From: Leptodontidium sp. MPI-SDFR-AT-0119
Lineage: Eukaryota > Ascomycota > Leotiomycetes > Helotiales > Leptodontidiaceae
NCBI GenBank assembly: GCA_020726505.1
Contig: JAHLEZ010000017.1
Span: forward strand, 310,001-374,000
Reading direction: 5' to 3'
DNA length: 64,000 bases
The position numbers and the translations under genes are program-made. Shown in pieces: positions 22,389-33,083 of the stretch (its first letter is position 1; each line of letters opens with the position of its first letter). Under the pieces are notes generated by a model. The model was not told the origin of the DNA and ran no database searches. It saw only the letters and a list, made by a program, of their open reading frames with translations.

Positions 22389-24658
22389 TTAGTATGTTGG
22401 GTAGGTGTTGTCGTTAGAACCTCCCACAGGATATGTGGGGTAGCCACCAGAGTTAGGGGCAGGCTTTGGGCTCGAGACGGGCTTGGGAATGTCGGTAGGA
22501 TACGTTGGATAAGTCGGATAGCCAGGAGCAGGCTTGGGACTAGAGACTGGCTTGGAACTAGAGACTGGCTTGGAACTAGAGACTGGCTTAGGGCTTGAGA
22601 CTGGCTTTGGGCTAGACACAGGTTTGGGACTGGAAACTGGCTTGGGGCTGGAGACAGGCTTTGGCGTTGTGGTTGGCTTTGGCGTTGTGGTAGGCTTTGG
22701 CGCTGTGGTAGGCTTTGGTGTTGTGGTAGGCTTCGGACCAGAAACGGGAGCAGAACCGTGTCTGCCAGAACCGCAGCCACTCAACCATCCAATAAGCTCG
22801 ATTTGAGCCTCGAATCCAATGCTTTGGGCATCTGTAGAGCACAAGAATGCACCCACTTCAGCTCTAGCAGACGCAGAGACCGTAAATGCAGTCTCGCCTC
22901 CGAGAGCGATCCCAATGGCGCCTTTGCAAGTAGAACTGAGCTTGGTGCTACCTGAAATCGCTCCAGAGATCTTGTCAGATGCTGAATCGCTGAAGGAGAA
23001 CCCGGCACCTGCACTAGCTCCAACACCAGCTTGTCCGCTTCCAGAACCAGTGATGCCAAATGAAAGCCACAAGATAGCTGTACCACGAAGCTCGCCTGAC
23101 AGAGGGCAGGATGAGGAGGAAAGCCATGCTGAGAATGATGCAACCGCAGATGCGTCCAACGAAGAAGCGAGTTTACCGGATGCGCACCATTTGAGAGATA
23201 CCATGATGCCAGCGTCAATATTTGCACTGTCGGAGCTGGAGATGAAGGTGGAGAATGATCCTTGTGCACTGCCAGTTAAGGCTCCGGAAGCATCAAAGCT
23301 ACCAGAAATCTTCGCTCCGCCAGCGACATATCCTGTTGAGGAGGTAATGTCAGTTATTGTTCATTTACTTTGTGGCGCGATGAGAGACTCCTCAATAATA
23401 CTCTCTGGACAAAAGCAACAAACGAATGAAAGGAAAATTCGAAGGTTGACTAACCATAAGCTTCTGCTGAAGTACCAGATTTGGTGTAGGTGCCGACCGT
23501 TCCAGAAAGCCAGGCCTTGAGAGCAGCCCTGAGGCTCAAGTCGAATGGACACTTAGGACTCGAAAGCCAGCCTGATAGAGATGCATGGACAGAGGAGCTG
23601 ATAGATGACGAGACACCACCGGCAGCACAGGCATGAAGTCCACCTTGTATTTCCACTTCAAGGCTTCCGAAAGCCGATCCTTCGATGAAGGCAGAGAGGG
23701 ATGTCTGAGCAGAGCCATAGATGACGACGTTACCACCTCCGTAAACTTTACCACCACCACCAATCGATCCTGTACGAGTTAGTATGATGTCCAAACACAT
23801 TCCAATGTTTCCAGCGAGGGTAATCTCTTACCACCAAATCCACCTCCAACACTGCCCCCAACACCTCCACCCAACCAGACACTGACACTTCCTTTCAGTC
23901 CAGCACTGAGAGAGCATTCGGGGCTTGAGATCCATGCAGAGAGAGATCCTCGAGCCCCAGCGCTAAGCGACTCAGCGAATCCACCTGCTGCAGATGTATA
24001 TAGAGAACCTAAGATGCCGGCTTCGAGAGATGCGCCCCTGGATGAAAGGAAGCCGGAAAGAGCCAGTTGGTCATCTATATTTTGTAACCGTGTCAGCATT
24101 ATTCAAAGACTGATTGTATGACACAAGAATATAGTCGTGCATTAGACGAGACTGTTCAGTTCACATACCTGAGCCCATAGCCGAGCATGCACATGACCCC
24201 CCTTCAATACTCTTCTGGATATAAGCGTTGAAGTAAGCCATTACACCACCAGCTATGGCGACAGAGGGCTCGGCAAGAAGGGATGCTTCGATGCCTGCCT
24301 TTGTCCAGACGTCCAAAGCAAAAGATGGTGTTGTAGCAGTGGACCACAGACTGATCTTCTTGCAAGTGACAGCATCAAAGTATGCCGCTCCAGAACCCTG
24401 GATCCACGCAGCCAGCTCTATTTTGTCGCTGCTGTCTACAGACCCAGATGTTGCGCCTCCAGAGCAGGCTTCCAGGGCTGAAGCAACACCGATGCTAAAT
24501 CCAGCTGAGGCAGAGATGGATCCAGTTGTGCTGGATTTCCCACCCCAGAGACCACCGAAGGAGGGGAATGGGAATGTTCTGCGTTCGACTGGCTCGGTAA
24601 GTGGAGCAGCCATGGCGATGGAGGCCAAGAGGGCCATGACGGCGAGTTTTTTGACCAT
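22389..24658 (-). CDS. Secreted Ala/Gly/Ser-rich repeat protein with Pro-Ser-Thr tail
   Basis: Four exons (24658-24169, 24074-23832, 23769-23455, 23332-22389), all phase-1 junctions, 663 residues. It starts MVKKLAVMALLASIAMAAPL, a signal peptide, followed by EPVERR, a likely Kex2 site. The body consists of diverged repeats of about 90 residues, each with an Ala/Gly/Ser stretch, a short Cys-containing motif of the kind LSAWLSSPECSLS or LSGWLSSPKCPF, and a closing hydrophobic turn. Exon borders roughly follow repeat borders. The last ~110 residues are tandem KPTT/KPVSS units, then YPTYPT repeats; such Pro/Ser/Thr stalks are typically O-glycosylated. No GPI signal is seen at the C-terminus. A cell-wall or extracellular structural or adhesive protein is inferred; I do not recognise the family. 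Confidence 0.8.
22500..22735 (-). repeat. Coding tandem repeats, KPVSS/KPTT units
   Basis: An 18 bp-class repeat inside the secreted protein gene, encoding alternating KPTTTP and KPVSSP/KPVSSS units, at least eleven copies. Copy number is likely variable between strains. Confidence 0.85.
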
Positions 24659-26192
24659 GGTGGAGAGAAGGAATTAATTGACGTAAACTACTAAAACAAT
24701 GTAATAATTCTATGAAGTAACGACCGTAAGTGCAAAAGCAGATGCTGAGGACCGTAACGAGTGAGTACCTCAGAGAATGGATCGAGTCCTTGAAGAGGAA
24801 GAAGAAGAAAACAAGATATCCCTGGTTTTGGAGCAGGGCTCACTGTTATACATTTCCGCGAGTACAGCTGGATGACAATAACGTTTCCCAACTCAAAGTC
24901 AAGGAGAGTTAGCACAAGTAATCTGACATAGCCTTGTTTTCCTTGACTTCTTGAAGTTTAGGTGCTGCTGATTTAGCACTGCCTGTTTCAGGAGTCAGCA
25001 CTATTGAAGTGATAGTGATCAATCGTGCATTCATTTGGACTTCCCCAAAGGCTGGGTCTATAAGAAACCTCGGCTAGACAGTCGAGCCTCAGAGAGTATC
25101 TTGTGAAGACGGAGTAGTCCTCTGCACATCTCCACCTCTTGACCAAGGCCAATGTGTGCCGAGCGAAGTGTCGACCACAGAATCAATCTAGGCTCTCTAG
25201 CTTGCGAAATCTGAGCAACATCTGATTTCCGAGACCTATTAGCGCCATCTTAGTCGTGGTTTTGCTCTACCCAATCTGTAGCTTCTCATTAGGCGCACAA
25301 CTGAAGCCCCCTATCTCTGTAAACGTACACTCGCAATTGACTCCAAACCAAGTCTCATGGAAACTTTACCTGGGCAACTGCCGTAGAAAATAGAGATTTA
25401 TACGTATAGTGGGCAGTGTGAGGAGACGACGACTGAATACGAATGCCGAGGAAGCCGCAATGCCGGAGCGGAAGGGTTCGCCTCCCCGGCACTTCTCAAG
25501 CTTGTCTTTGGCCCCAGCTTTGTTGACCGTTGGGAATGGGGCCAAGACATGATGATCTCTTCCTGTTCCTGATCTCCAGAACCCAGATCATGGCCGGGAG
25601 GTTTTAACTCGGCTCGTGCTTAAGCTTTACCCCAAGCCCCCCAAAGTACGCGCGAAGTTCGAATCGAGTTTGGCTACGGCAGAACCCGCCAAGCTAACTT
25701 CAGTGAGATTCCCTTTCATTTTATTCTCCTGCAGCCAACTCTTAGTTTTTGACGGTCTCTAACGCTCGCTCGATTAGATCCAAATTTGCCATAGTGTACT
25801 ACTTGTCTCAATTGAAATCCAGGGCCTTGGGAGATGTCGGAAATGGATTAAGAGACGGTGAAGAGTCTAGATTAAGACTTATCGGCAAGTATGGCCGGAA
25901 CTTTCACATGGACGTTGTTTAATAATAGCAAAGCGTCTTTGACGTGAAGAACGCAACACTGGTCTAAGACTCGTCCGAGGTCCAGATTGAGGAGTGGTTG
26001 CAGGGCACTTCCCAGTCATCATAACTTTCCTAAGTAGGTCGAAAATGATAATAGAAATAACAACAACACCGAAAAAGACTAAAGCGGAAAGTTTCTAGGA
26101 GACTCCACGCATCCGAATGTCGGGAAAGGTAAATGAAAACTGTAATCTAGTCCTGATAATACCGGAATAAGCAAATGACAAGCGTACTCTTG
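24659..26192. other. Intergenic region
   Basis: Upstream region of the secreted repeat protein and 3' flank of the mannosyltransferase relic. No gene, tRNA or mobile-element ends recognised. Confidence 0.5.
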
Positions 26193-27591
26193 TCATGATG
26201 TCATGGAGTCAATAAAGTCAACCTCAAAAGTTACGTATATTCCCAGGCCTCGAACAAGTTCTAATTTCCTCCCTGAGAACAACAGTTCAAGTTTCATCCC
26301 CGATCTTTCGCAAGCTTCGGAGGCGAAAAATGGTAAGTCCATTCTGCACACGACACTCGCCACCGATTTCCAAACATAAGCCTCTATATCCTTCGAAGAT
26401 ACACTTCTTGAGTCTTCCTCAGTACCCCAGAGTCTTTCGATTGACCTCAATGCCGTCGAAATTTCGGATTCTGAGGACAGCCAGTTGGTATGGACGGACA
26501 TTACTGGTGGTGTACAGAGTGAGGTACAATTCAGGTTTGACGTTGGATCGAATTGCAGGACTGCTGATGTAGATGGTTTGGAACCGAGCTGGTGAGGGGG
26601 TTGCTTGACTTTGTGGTGGAGCTTGTTCATGATTGCAGCTGCCAAGATGTGAGTTTGTTCTCTCGGACTAAAGCGCCGTAATACGCTTCGTGGATGCTGT
26701 AGTATGCTGCCAGGGAGAGAGTGTTGGCATGGCGCTTCTTCGATATCAGAATCTGGCGGTGATCGATATCTGGAATTTCGGATATAATATCCTCATCTAG
26801 TCCAATGACTTCAGAGGTTTGAGATGAGAACGATGAATCCTCAAGGCTCGGCCACAGCACCAATCCGACCGATGTGAAAAGCTCCGAATCGAAGAGTCCA
26901 TCCGGCGAGCGCAGGAGAAAACTACTCCCCTCAAGGAAAGCACAGACTCAAACGACGAAAATATCACAGCCAACATCCACATCTGAGGCCTCGCTATCTT
27001 GAATTCGAAGTTTGAACTTCTCAGCAATGAGGAGAGGAGAATACATTTGGCACCCCAGTCTGCGAATACGCCGTCGCACATGTGAGGTTCATAGTCATCT
27101 TCTGTCTCTAAGAATATCTCGACCGGCAAGGTTGAGGCTGTTCGACGGAGCATGAAAATGTTGACAAGAGCCTGATTTGGATGCTTGGGTTGAATTCCTT
27201 TGGTCCTTTTCTTGAAATCGAGGTGTGGGGCACCGAAACTGACGAGGCGACGAATAGTGTGTAGGATCGATGGAGGCATGCGATTTCCACCGTTGTTAGA
27301 TTGAAGCTGTCATCGATTCCGTTGACGTGAGTGGGCGATGCGGTTACATTTTGGAGAAGAATTGGCGGTGGGCATTTCGGCGCTGTGGCTGCGAGGATAA
27401 GGCGCAAATGAATGCCAGAACTTTGATAGGTGATGGGGCCAATATATTTTAGTTGCGTCTTTGAAAGTAGATAGAGATGCCAGTTTTTGGGGTATGTGGA
27501 GATATAAGTAAATAATCGCAAGAAGCAGAAGTGGTGGCAGGATCAAGAGGTGTCGACGTGGTAACTTTGGCGAAGAAGAAAGGAGGCGCAT
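26193..27591 (-). pseudogene. MNN2-type alpha-mannosyltransferase pseudogene
   Basis: Fragments of one Golgi mannosyltransferase (Mannosyl_trans3 type) appear in order but in different frames. There is a type II membrane anchor (start 27591, HLLILPPLLLLAIIYLYL), then PKCPPPILLQN, then FMLRRTASTLPVEIFLETED with CDGVFADWGAKCILLSS and AVIFSSFES, then TSVGLVLWPSLED, then LAAAIMNKLHHK and a C-terminal part. Frameshifts are needed near 27380, 27190, 26920 and 26645. The one near 26920 falls where the family has its metal-binding DxD (normally LFLDxDN), which is destroyed. Intact relatives extend fungal N- or O-linked mannans. Short introns could explain at most one break. Clearly non-functional. 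Confidence 0.75.
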
Positions 27592-27977
27592 CTTCTACAA
27601 GGATCCCTGCGAAGCATGGTATTTGCCAAGAAGCCTGATAACTTTGAATGAGGGTGGGAAGTGGGAAGAGGGGAGGGAAGAAAACGAAGTGCTCTTGGGA
27701 TGTCAAAGGCTGTCGCGTGCCGTCGTGACATTCCTTTTTGAGAATGAGGACCGCGATGGGTTCGTGTCAATGCTTGGCCTCAGAGCTGTGCCTTGAGCGC
27801 GCATTCGAAATGATAACTGATAAGTGTTTCCGATGATAATGTGAGCTTATCGTGGTTGTTAATGTTTCACGATATGCAGGTTCCGGATGGGGGCGAAAAC
27901 ATTTGCTGGTTGAGGTTCAGAGACCAGCATGGAGGAAAATGTAATGATTCCTAGCATTTGACAAGAATTGATCAAGT
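27592..27977. other. Intergenic region
   Basis: Short spacer between the pseudogene and the next gene on the same strand. Nothing recognised. Confidence 0.5.
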
Positions 27978-28998
27978 TCAATCTTTGATATCTCCAAAAC
28001 TCCTTAGCAGTTTCCCGGCAATATGTTCGCCAGCTGTTTCGTCTATTCCATCCCCACTGCCATCCAACGGATTCATTCTGGTGTCCAGATTTCCATGATA
28101 GAAGAAAGGGACACTATATCGATGATGTGGACTTGCATTGATAGCTCTATGCAATGGGCTTTTGAAGACTCCCTTTGTCCATTTCTGAAGCAAATCTCCT
28201 AGGTTCACGATCAAGACACCTTCTTGAGCCGGAATTGGAATCCAAGTCTTGGTACTGGGATGCAAAGCTTCGAGGCCATGGTGGCCTGGTTGCTGTAAGA
28301 GTATGGTGATCGTACCAAAATCGGTGTGCGTCCCAGCTGTGAACGGATTCAGTCTTGCTGAAAGAAAGGGTGGTGGGTGACAAACCTCCAACAGGCGCCT
28401 CAGTGGGACTCTTCCCTGGATTGGGTGGATAGTGCAACAACTTGATATTCGCCACCGGATCAGTCATGAGAACATCGAAGACATCACCTCCATAGGGTAA
28501 TCCCATAGCTATGATCTTTAGTAAGGTCTCATGCACCCTTACACCTTCAGCATGGTATCGCATCACTGGCTCCTTGAACTCTTCATCACTCAAGCCGTCC
28601 GGCCAAATGTTTGGCCCGATACAAAACTGTCCAGCTCGTTGGTCCTCAGCAGGTGTTTCAACACCAATATAGAAACCTTCCTTGTTGTCGGGCTTCTTGT
28701 CGAGGACTTGTCCACCCATGGCTTCGTACCCACGTTTGCTGAGACCGGGGCTTTTGCTCATAGCCATGGCTTTTTTCTGTTCCAGTGGGAGATCAAAAAG
28801 TCGTTCGGCACAGAGGAGTATATCTCTTTGAAGTGAGACCGGGATTCCATGGCCAATTAGTTCGAAGAACCCGTATTCCTGACAGGCTGAACGGACTTGT
28901 TTGATGACATTTCCTCTTGATTCGAGGGTGGATGTTAGCGATAGAAAAGGCGAGATGTCGATAAGAGGAACAGTAGAAACTTCTTCAAGGGATCCCAT
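27978..28998 (-). CDS. 2-oxoglutarate/Fe(II)-dependent oxygenase, isopenicillin-N-synthase fold
   Basis: Two exons (28998-28386, 28336-27978) joined in phase 1, 323 residues, normal for the family. The N-terminal DIOX_N part has VPLIDISPF and YGFFELIGHGIP. The C-terminal jelly roll has the iron ligands His208 and Asp210 (GTHTDFG) and His267 (SPLHRAIN), and the 2-oxoglutarate-binding Arg277 and Ser279 (RYS). All core residues are present, so it should be active. Fungal members hydroxylate or desaturate small molecules, or inactivate xenobiotics; the substrate is not readable. It lies beside a GST and other redox enzymes. Confidence 0.9.
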
Positions 28999-29582
28999 CT
29001 TTTATGAAAGTATGATATATATCGGTCTTCGTTAAAGTACAGAGAAGGTATCTCTTGGATACAAGGTGATTGTCAAATATGCCAAGAGTTTGTCAGCGAT
29101 TGGTGGGGTACAACCACCCCGCTTTACTTGCCTCTGACTCCTCTCCCTGAAGATAAATATATCACTATTGTTCCAGTGATAAGTTGCGGGTATTCGTAGA
29201 GCCTTCAGGTCCAGTTGAGCGCATAAATAGAAATATGCCTCTGCGAATGGCGTTGCCCGAAAAGATATGAGGCGTACTAAGCATGATGACAAATGGGCAT
29301 TGCATGTAGTGGAACGATATGAGAGGTCTGGGAATGGAATCGGACGACAACCACATATCGATCTCCATTCTTCAATAGCAGAGCCACATATCAACAATCC
29401 CGTCCTCTCTGCCGGTTGCTTCACCACCCCGGCCAGCTCCTGAGCTGGTGCTCCCAGCTATCGGAATCCAGCGCCTCTCAACGATATATACAAGCTTGCA
29501 TCTTTGCACGTCTGTCGGGGAGATTGCGAGTTCAAATCGTAATTGGAGGTCGTTATGGGTCCTCTTGTCATCCAAAGACCTC
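28999..29582. other. Intergenic region
   Basis: Promoter side of the oxygenase gene and 3' flank of the GST gene, both on the minus strand. No other feature. Confidence 0.5.
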
Positions 29583-30343
29583 TCAGCCCAACTGCTCCAG
29601 ATCGTATTCATTCCCCTTCTCCAACCCCTGCTTCCAACCAGGTCTATCATGTACCCTAATCCTCCAAGCGTGAAGCTTCGGGTAGTCTTTCTCCAAATTT
29701 GCGTATCCCCTCACAACAATAACATCCATGGGCCAGCTCAAAACAAAATCAGCCATGCCCAAGTCTTTTCCATTGAACCAATCCGCGTCCCCCAATTCTC
29801 CCTCCAGATAGACCAGATCCTTCTTGAACTCCGCATTCGAGAAGAAATTGTCGAATCCCTTCCGTACACGCTTCATAATAAAATTGAACGGCCATGGTGT
29901 GTTTTTCTCCGCAATGTCGAAGAGCATCTCCAGGCTTGCGAGAGGGAACAAGCTAGCACCCGCAAAAGACCGCAATGTATCCTCCCGTATCCAATCTTCG
30001 GCTGCGAATCTGCCGCGTGTATCGTAGGTTTTGAGGAGGTAGGTTGTGATAGTCAAGCTTTCGATTATAATTCGACCGTCCGCCGTTACGAACGTTGGTG
30101 AGCGGCCAAGGGGATGTATGGACGCCAATTCTTTGGGAGCTCGCTTGTCTTTTGCACCCCGGGAGTATAGGACGACATTGTACTCGAGTTTGTATTCGAT
30201 TGAGAGTTCTTCGAGGAGCCACAGGATGCGTTGGGATTGGGAGTTCTGGGATGTATTAGCTAGATTTCTGGACCACAAGGCTGACAAACACTGAGGTGGT
30301 GGAGGGTTGGAACTCCCGGCTTTGGGACCTCGACTGTAGCCAT
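29583..30343 (-). CDS. Glutathione S-transferase
   Basis: Two exons (30343-30290, 30245-29583), 238 residues. The 44 bp intron (GTTTGT...CCCAG with a CTAAT branch site) restores the conserved start LHHLS-NSQSQRILWLLEEL, the glutathione-site loop and first helix of the thioredoxin fold. HPLGRSPTF gives the cis-Pro turn and ES after it the gamma-glutamyl contact. The C-terminal half is all-helical, with DLGMADFVLSWPMD as the usual N-capping/hydrophobic-staple region. It should conjugate glutathione to electrophiles or act as a glutathione-dependent reductase. It is divergent from the dehydrogenase gene at 30910 across 566 bp. Confidence 0.88.
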
Positions 30344-30909
30344 ATCAATTGAATTTGATACCGTGCATTGAAGCTTGTTGGGTTGTTGACGTCGACAAGT
30401 GAGGTTCGAGACGCGACATCGAGAGCTTCATCTTCACTGCAGCCTCGGCTTCAATTCAGCCTTCTCCCAAGCGGAGATGCGCTAGTGAACATCCACCCCT
30501 TTCTTCGTATCGGAATACGGACCTCGCATATATCTGAACGCGGAGCTTCTTGTTCCATAATATATGAGGGCTTCCGAGTCTCCAAAGTTAGAGATCTAGT
30601 CTAAGATATGATATGATGATATGATTGAGCTGGCAGATGTATCGACAAGGATACCACAGCTGCATATGCCGTGCCACGAAGCCCCTCGTCTGAGCGACGA
30701 CGACCACCTCTCATCTCAGCCATCAACCGCCTCAACAGGTCGCGTGAGAGACACAAATACAATTGTTTTATTCCATCAATTCTTTTACAATACGTAGTTT
30801 TCTTTTTCTCCTATAATTTTCTGTATCTTTCTGGCGATTTAGCTTCTTCATTGCTTTAATTATCTGTGTCTCTCACCGCTCTTGTACAGAAGTCACTCCG
30901 TACCGCATC
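30344..30909. promoter_or_regulatory. Divergent promoter region, GST / 2-hydroxyacid dehydrogenase
   Basis: 566 bp between the start codons of two head-to-head genes. It must hold both promoters, and co-regulation is possible. No specific binding site is claimed. Confidence 0.5.
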
Positions 30910-32132
30910 ATGGCATCTACAGCATTAGAGACTGGCAACAAGCCAATTGTTCTTCACATCGGGGATCCCGTCAAGTGGAACACGGAGTTCTTCGATAGCT
31001 TCTCGAAGGATTTCACGGTTGTACGACCATCGTTAGAAGAGCGTCAGCGTGACGAGTTCATGAAGGGTTTGAAGGAGAAGCGATGGGGCGATTTCTCTGC
31101 TATCTTTAGACCTTTCTGGAACACGGGAGGTGAAATGGGTAGATGGGATAAGGAGCTATTGCCTTTGGTGCCAGCTTCATGCAAGATCTTTGCTTCGGCA
31201 GGGGCTGGATTTGACTGGGCCGATGTTGATCTGCTTGCTGAAAAAGGTAAGCAAGTTTCATTAGACGTTGAAATTGAAGATATTAACACACATTCTAGGA
31301 ATTGTCTACTGTAACAGGTAAGTAGCCCGAAGACCTACCTATGCCATCTGACAAATCTAGTGCCGCCGCATCAACCGAAGCTGTGGCCGACTTCGCCATC
31401 TTCCTCATCCTAGCAACATTCCGGAACCTCAACTGGTGTACTACAGCAGCTCGTGCTTCGCCAGAAGAGTTTAAGCATTGTCACGAGAATGCCGCAGTTG
31501 TCTCTCATAACCCACGAGGTAACGTCCTTGGTGTCATTGGGCTAGGTAACATCGGCTATGAAATTGCACGCAAAGCGTACCTCGCGTTCGGGATGAAGAT
31601 CAAGTACTATGATGTTATACGAAAGGACGCAGCAAAAGAAGCAGAGATTGAGGCGGAGTTCTATTCTGACTTCAATGCCATGCTAGCCATCAGTGACTGT
31701 GTGGTTCTTGCAACGCCTGCGAGTCCTGACGGGAAGAAAGTCATCGCAAAAGAAAGACTCTCACATTTCAAGATGGGGTCTAGATTTATCAATATCGCGA
31801 GAGGATCCTTAGTTGATGAGGAGGCGGTGGCTGATGCAGTTGATGAGGGCCGGCTGGTGGGCGTTGGGATGGATGTGCATGAATCTGAGCCCAAAGTCAA
31901 TGAGAGACTAAAAGCTTCCAAGCTTGTCACTCTGACTTCACATAATGCTGGAGGCACTTTAGAGACGTACGTTTTGTCCCCCCAAAGAAAACTTTGTGCT
32001 TACTATACCAGGCATATGGGATTTGAAACACTCGCGATGAAAAACATCGACGCAGTGCTCAAGGGCGGAGAGCCTTTGACCCCAGTCAACAAGCATCTGA
32101 TGGTCGTTCCGGCATCGAAAATCAATCTCTGA
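30910..32132 (+). CDS. D-isomer-specific 2-hydroxyacid dehydrogenase
   Basis: Four exons (30910-31246, 31299-31317, 31361-31966, 32012-32132) give 360 residues. The second exon is only 19 nt (GIVYCN plus part of the next codon). It is required to keep phase and to supply the conserved turn before the NAD domain. The Rossmann motif is GLGNIG (179-184). The catalytic triad is Arg266 (IARGSLVDE), Glu293 (DVHESEP) and His313 (TSHNAGG), complete. The enzyme interconverts D-2-hydroxy acids and 2-keto acids with NAD(P)H; closest in style to fungal glyoxylate/hydroxypyruvate or mandelate-type reductases. The substrate is unknown. Confidence 0.9.
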
Positions 32133-33083
32133 GGCTTGGACAGAACACATTCTCTTTGAATGTTACCCAAACTTAGACTGGAACTAGAGGTACTCAAAAA
32201 AGCGAAGCTCGATTTTGATTTGCGATGTTGCACTGATTCATTGATTATTCAGGTGACCATCTTCCTGGCCATGGAAGTCTATGATTTCGATCAGAGTATC
32301 TTCCATACTATTTTGACACTGTTACGATATTTCTTTTTGCTTCTTCAAGCGCAGCAAGCTATACTCTTTTGCTCCTGGTGTTTCTTCATTCCTTTTGTCA
32401 GATATTCTGAAATCCCGCTGTGTATTCCTCCGTCCCACTCGCTAAACTCTTGATCTGTAGCCCCATGCACCTATTCCTATCTCCATGTCTTAGCTTATAC
32501 TCCATTCTCAAACCAGACCATTTATCGCCTCTTTGGGATGAAATCGATGCTCATAGGCAATGCTAAATATCACGATCGCGAAGAAGTCTTTACTGTCTAC
32601 CTTTCACGCTACTAATCCTAAGCTTCCACCATGTGGAATAAGCAAGAACGCAAGCATAAGCTTACTCCACGTTTTTCGTTCCTCCTAAAAGTTTATAATG
32701 AGCCAGCACCTTACTCGGCACAATTGCATCCTACCAAGCGGAATAGCGATGTTCGGGACCCCACGTGACTCAGGAACATGAAACACATTTCCTCGAGCTC
32801 GAATCAGAGATCATGAAGGTGCATGAGAAGACCGTGTGGCAGCGGAATATATTGATTATCATCTCCAGTCTGTTTTGCTTTTGGCTCAAGCTTTCGTACC
32901 TGCGCCCCTTCCTACCGACAGAGCGAGCTGAGTCAGAGTGATGTGATCACTCGGAGCTGAAAAAGGAAGAATAGTCTTAGCGAGGATATACTATATGTAT
33001 CAACCCCGCAATGCTGATTTCTGATCATTTTGCACACAAAGCTTCCGCCACGTACCTTGGTCCATCATATACACTTGTCAGAG
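32133..33083. other. Intergenic region
   Basis: 3' flank of the dehydrogenase and promoter of the FAD monooxygenase. No gene recognised. Confidence 0.5.

Noticed and set aside
22500..22735. Possible CRISPR-like array
   Set aside because: The repeats are contiguous and coding (KPVSS/KPTT units); no spacers.
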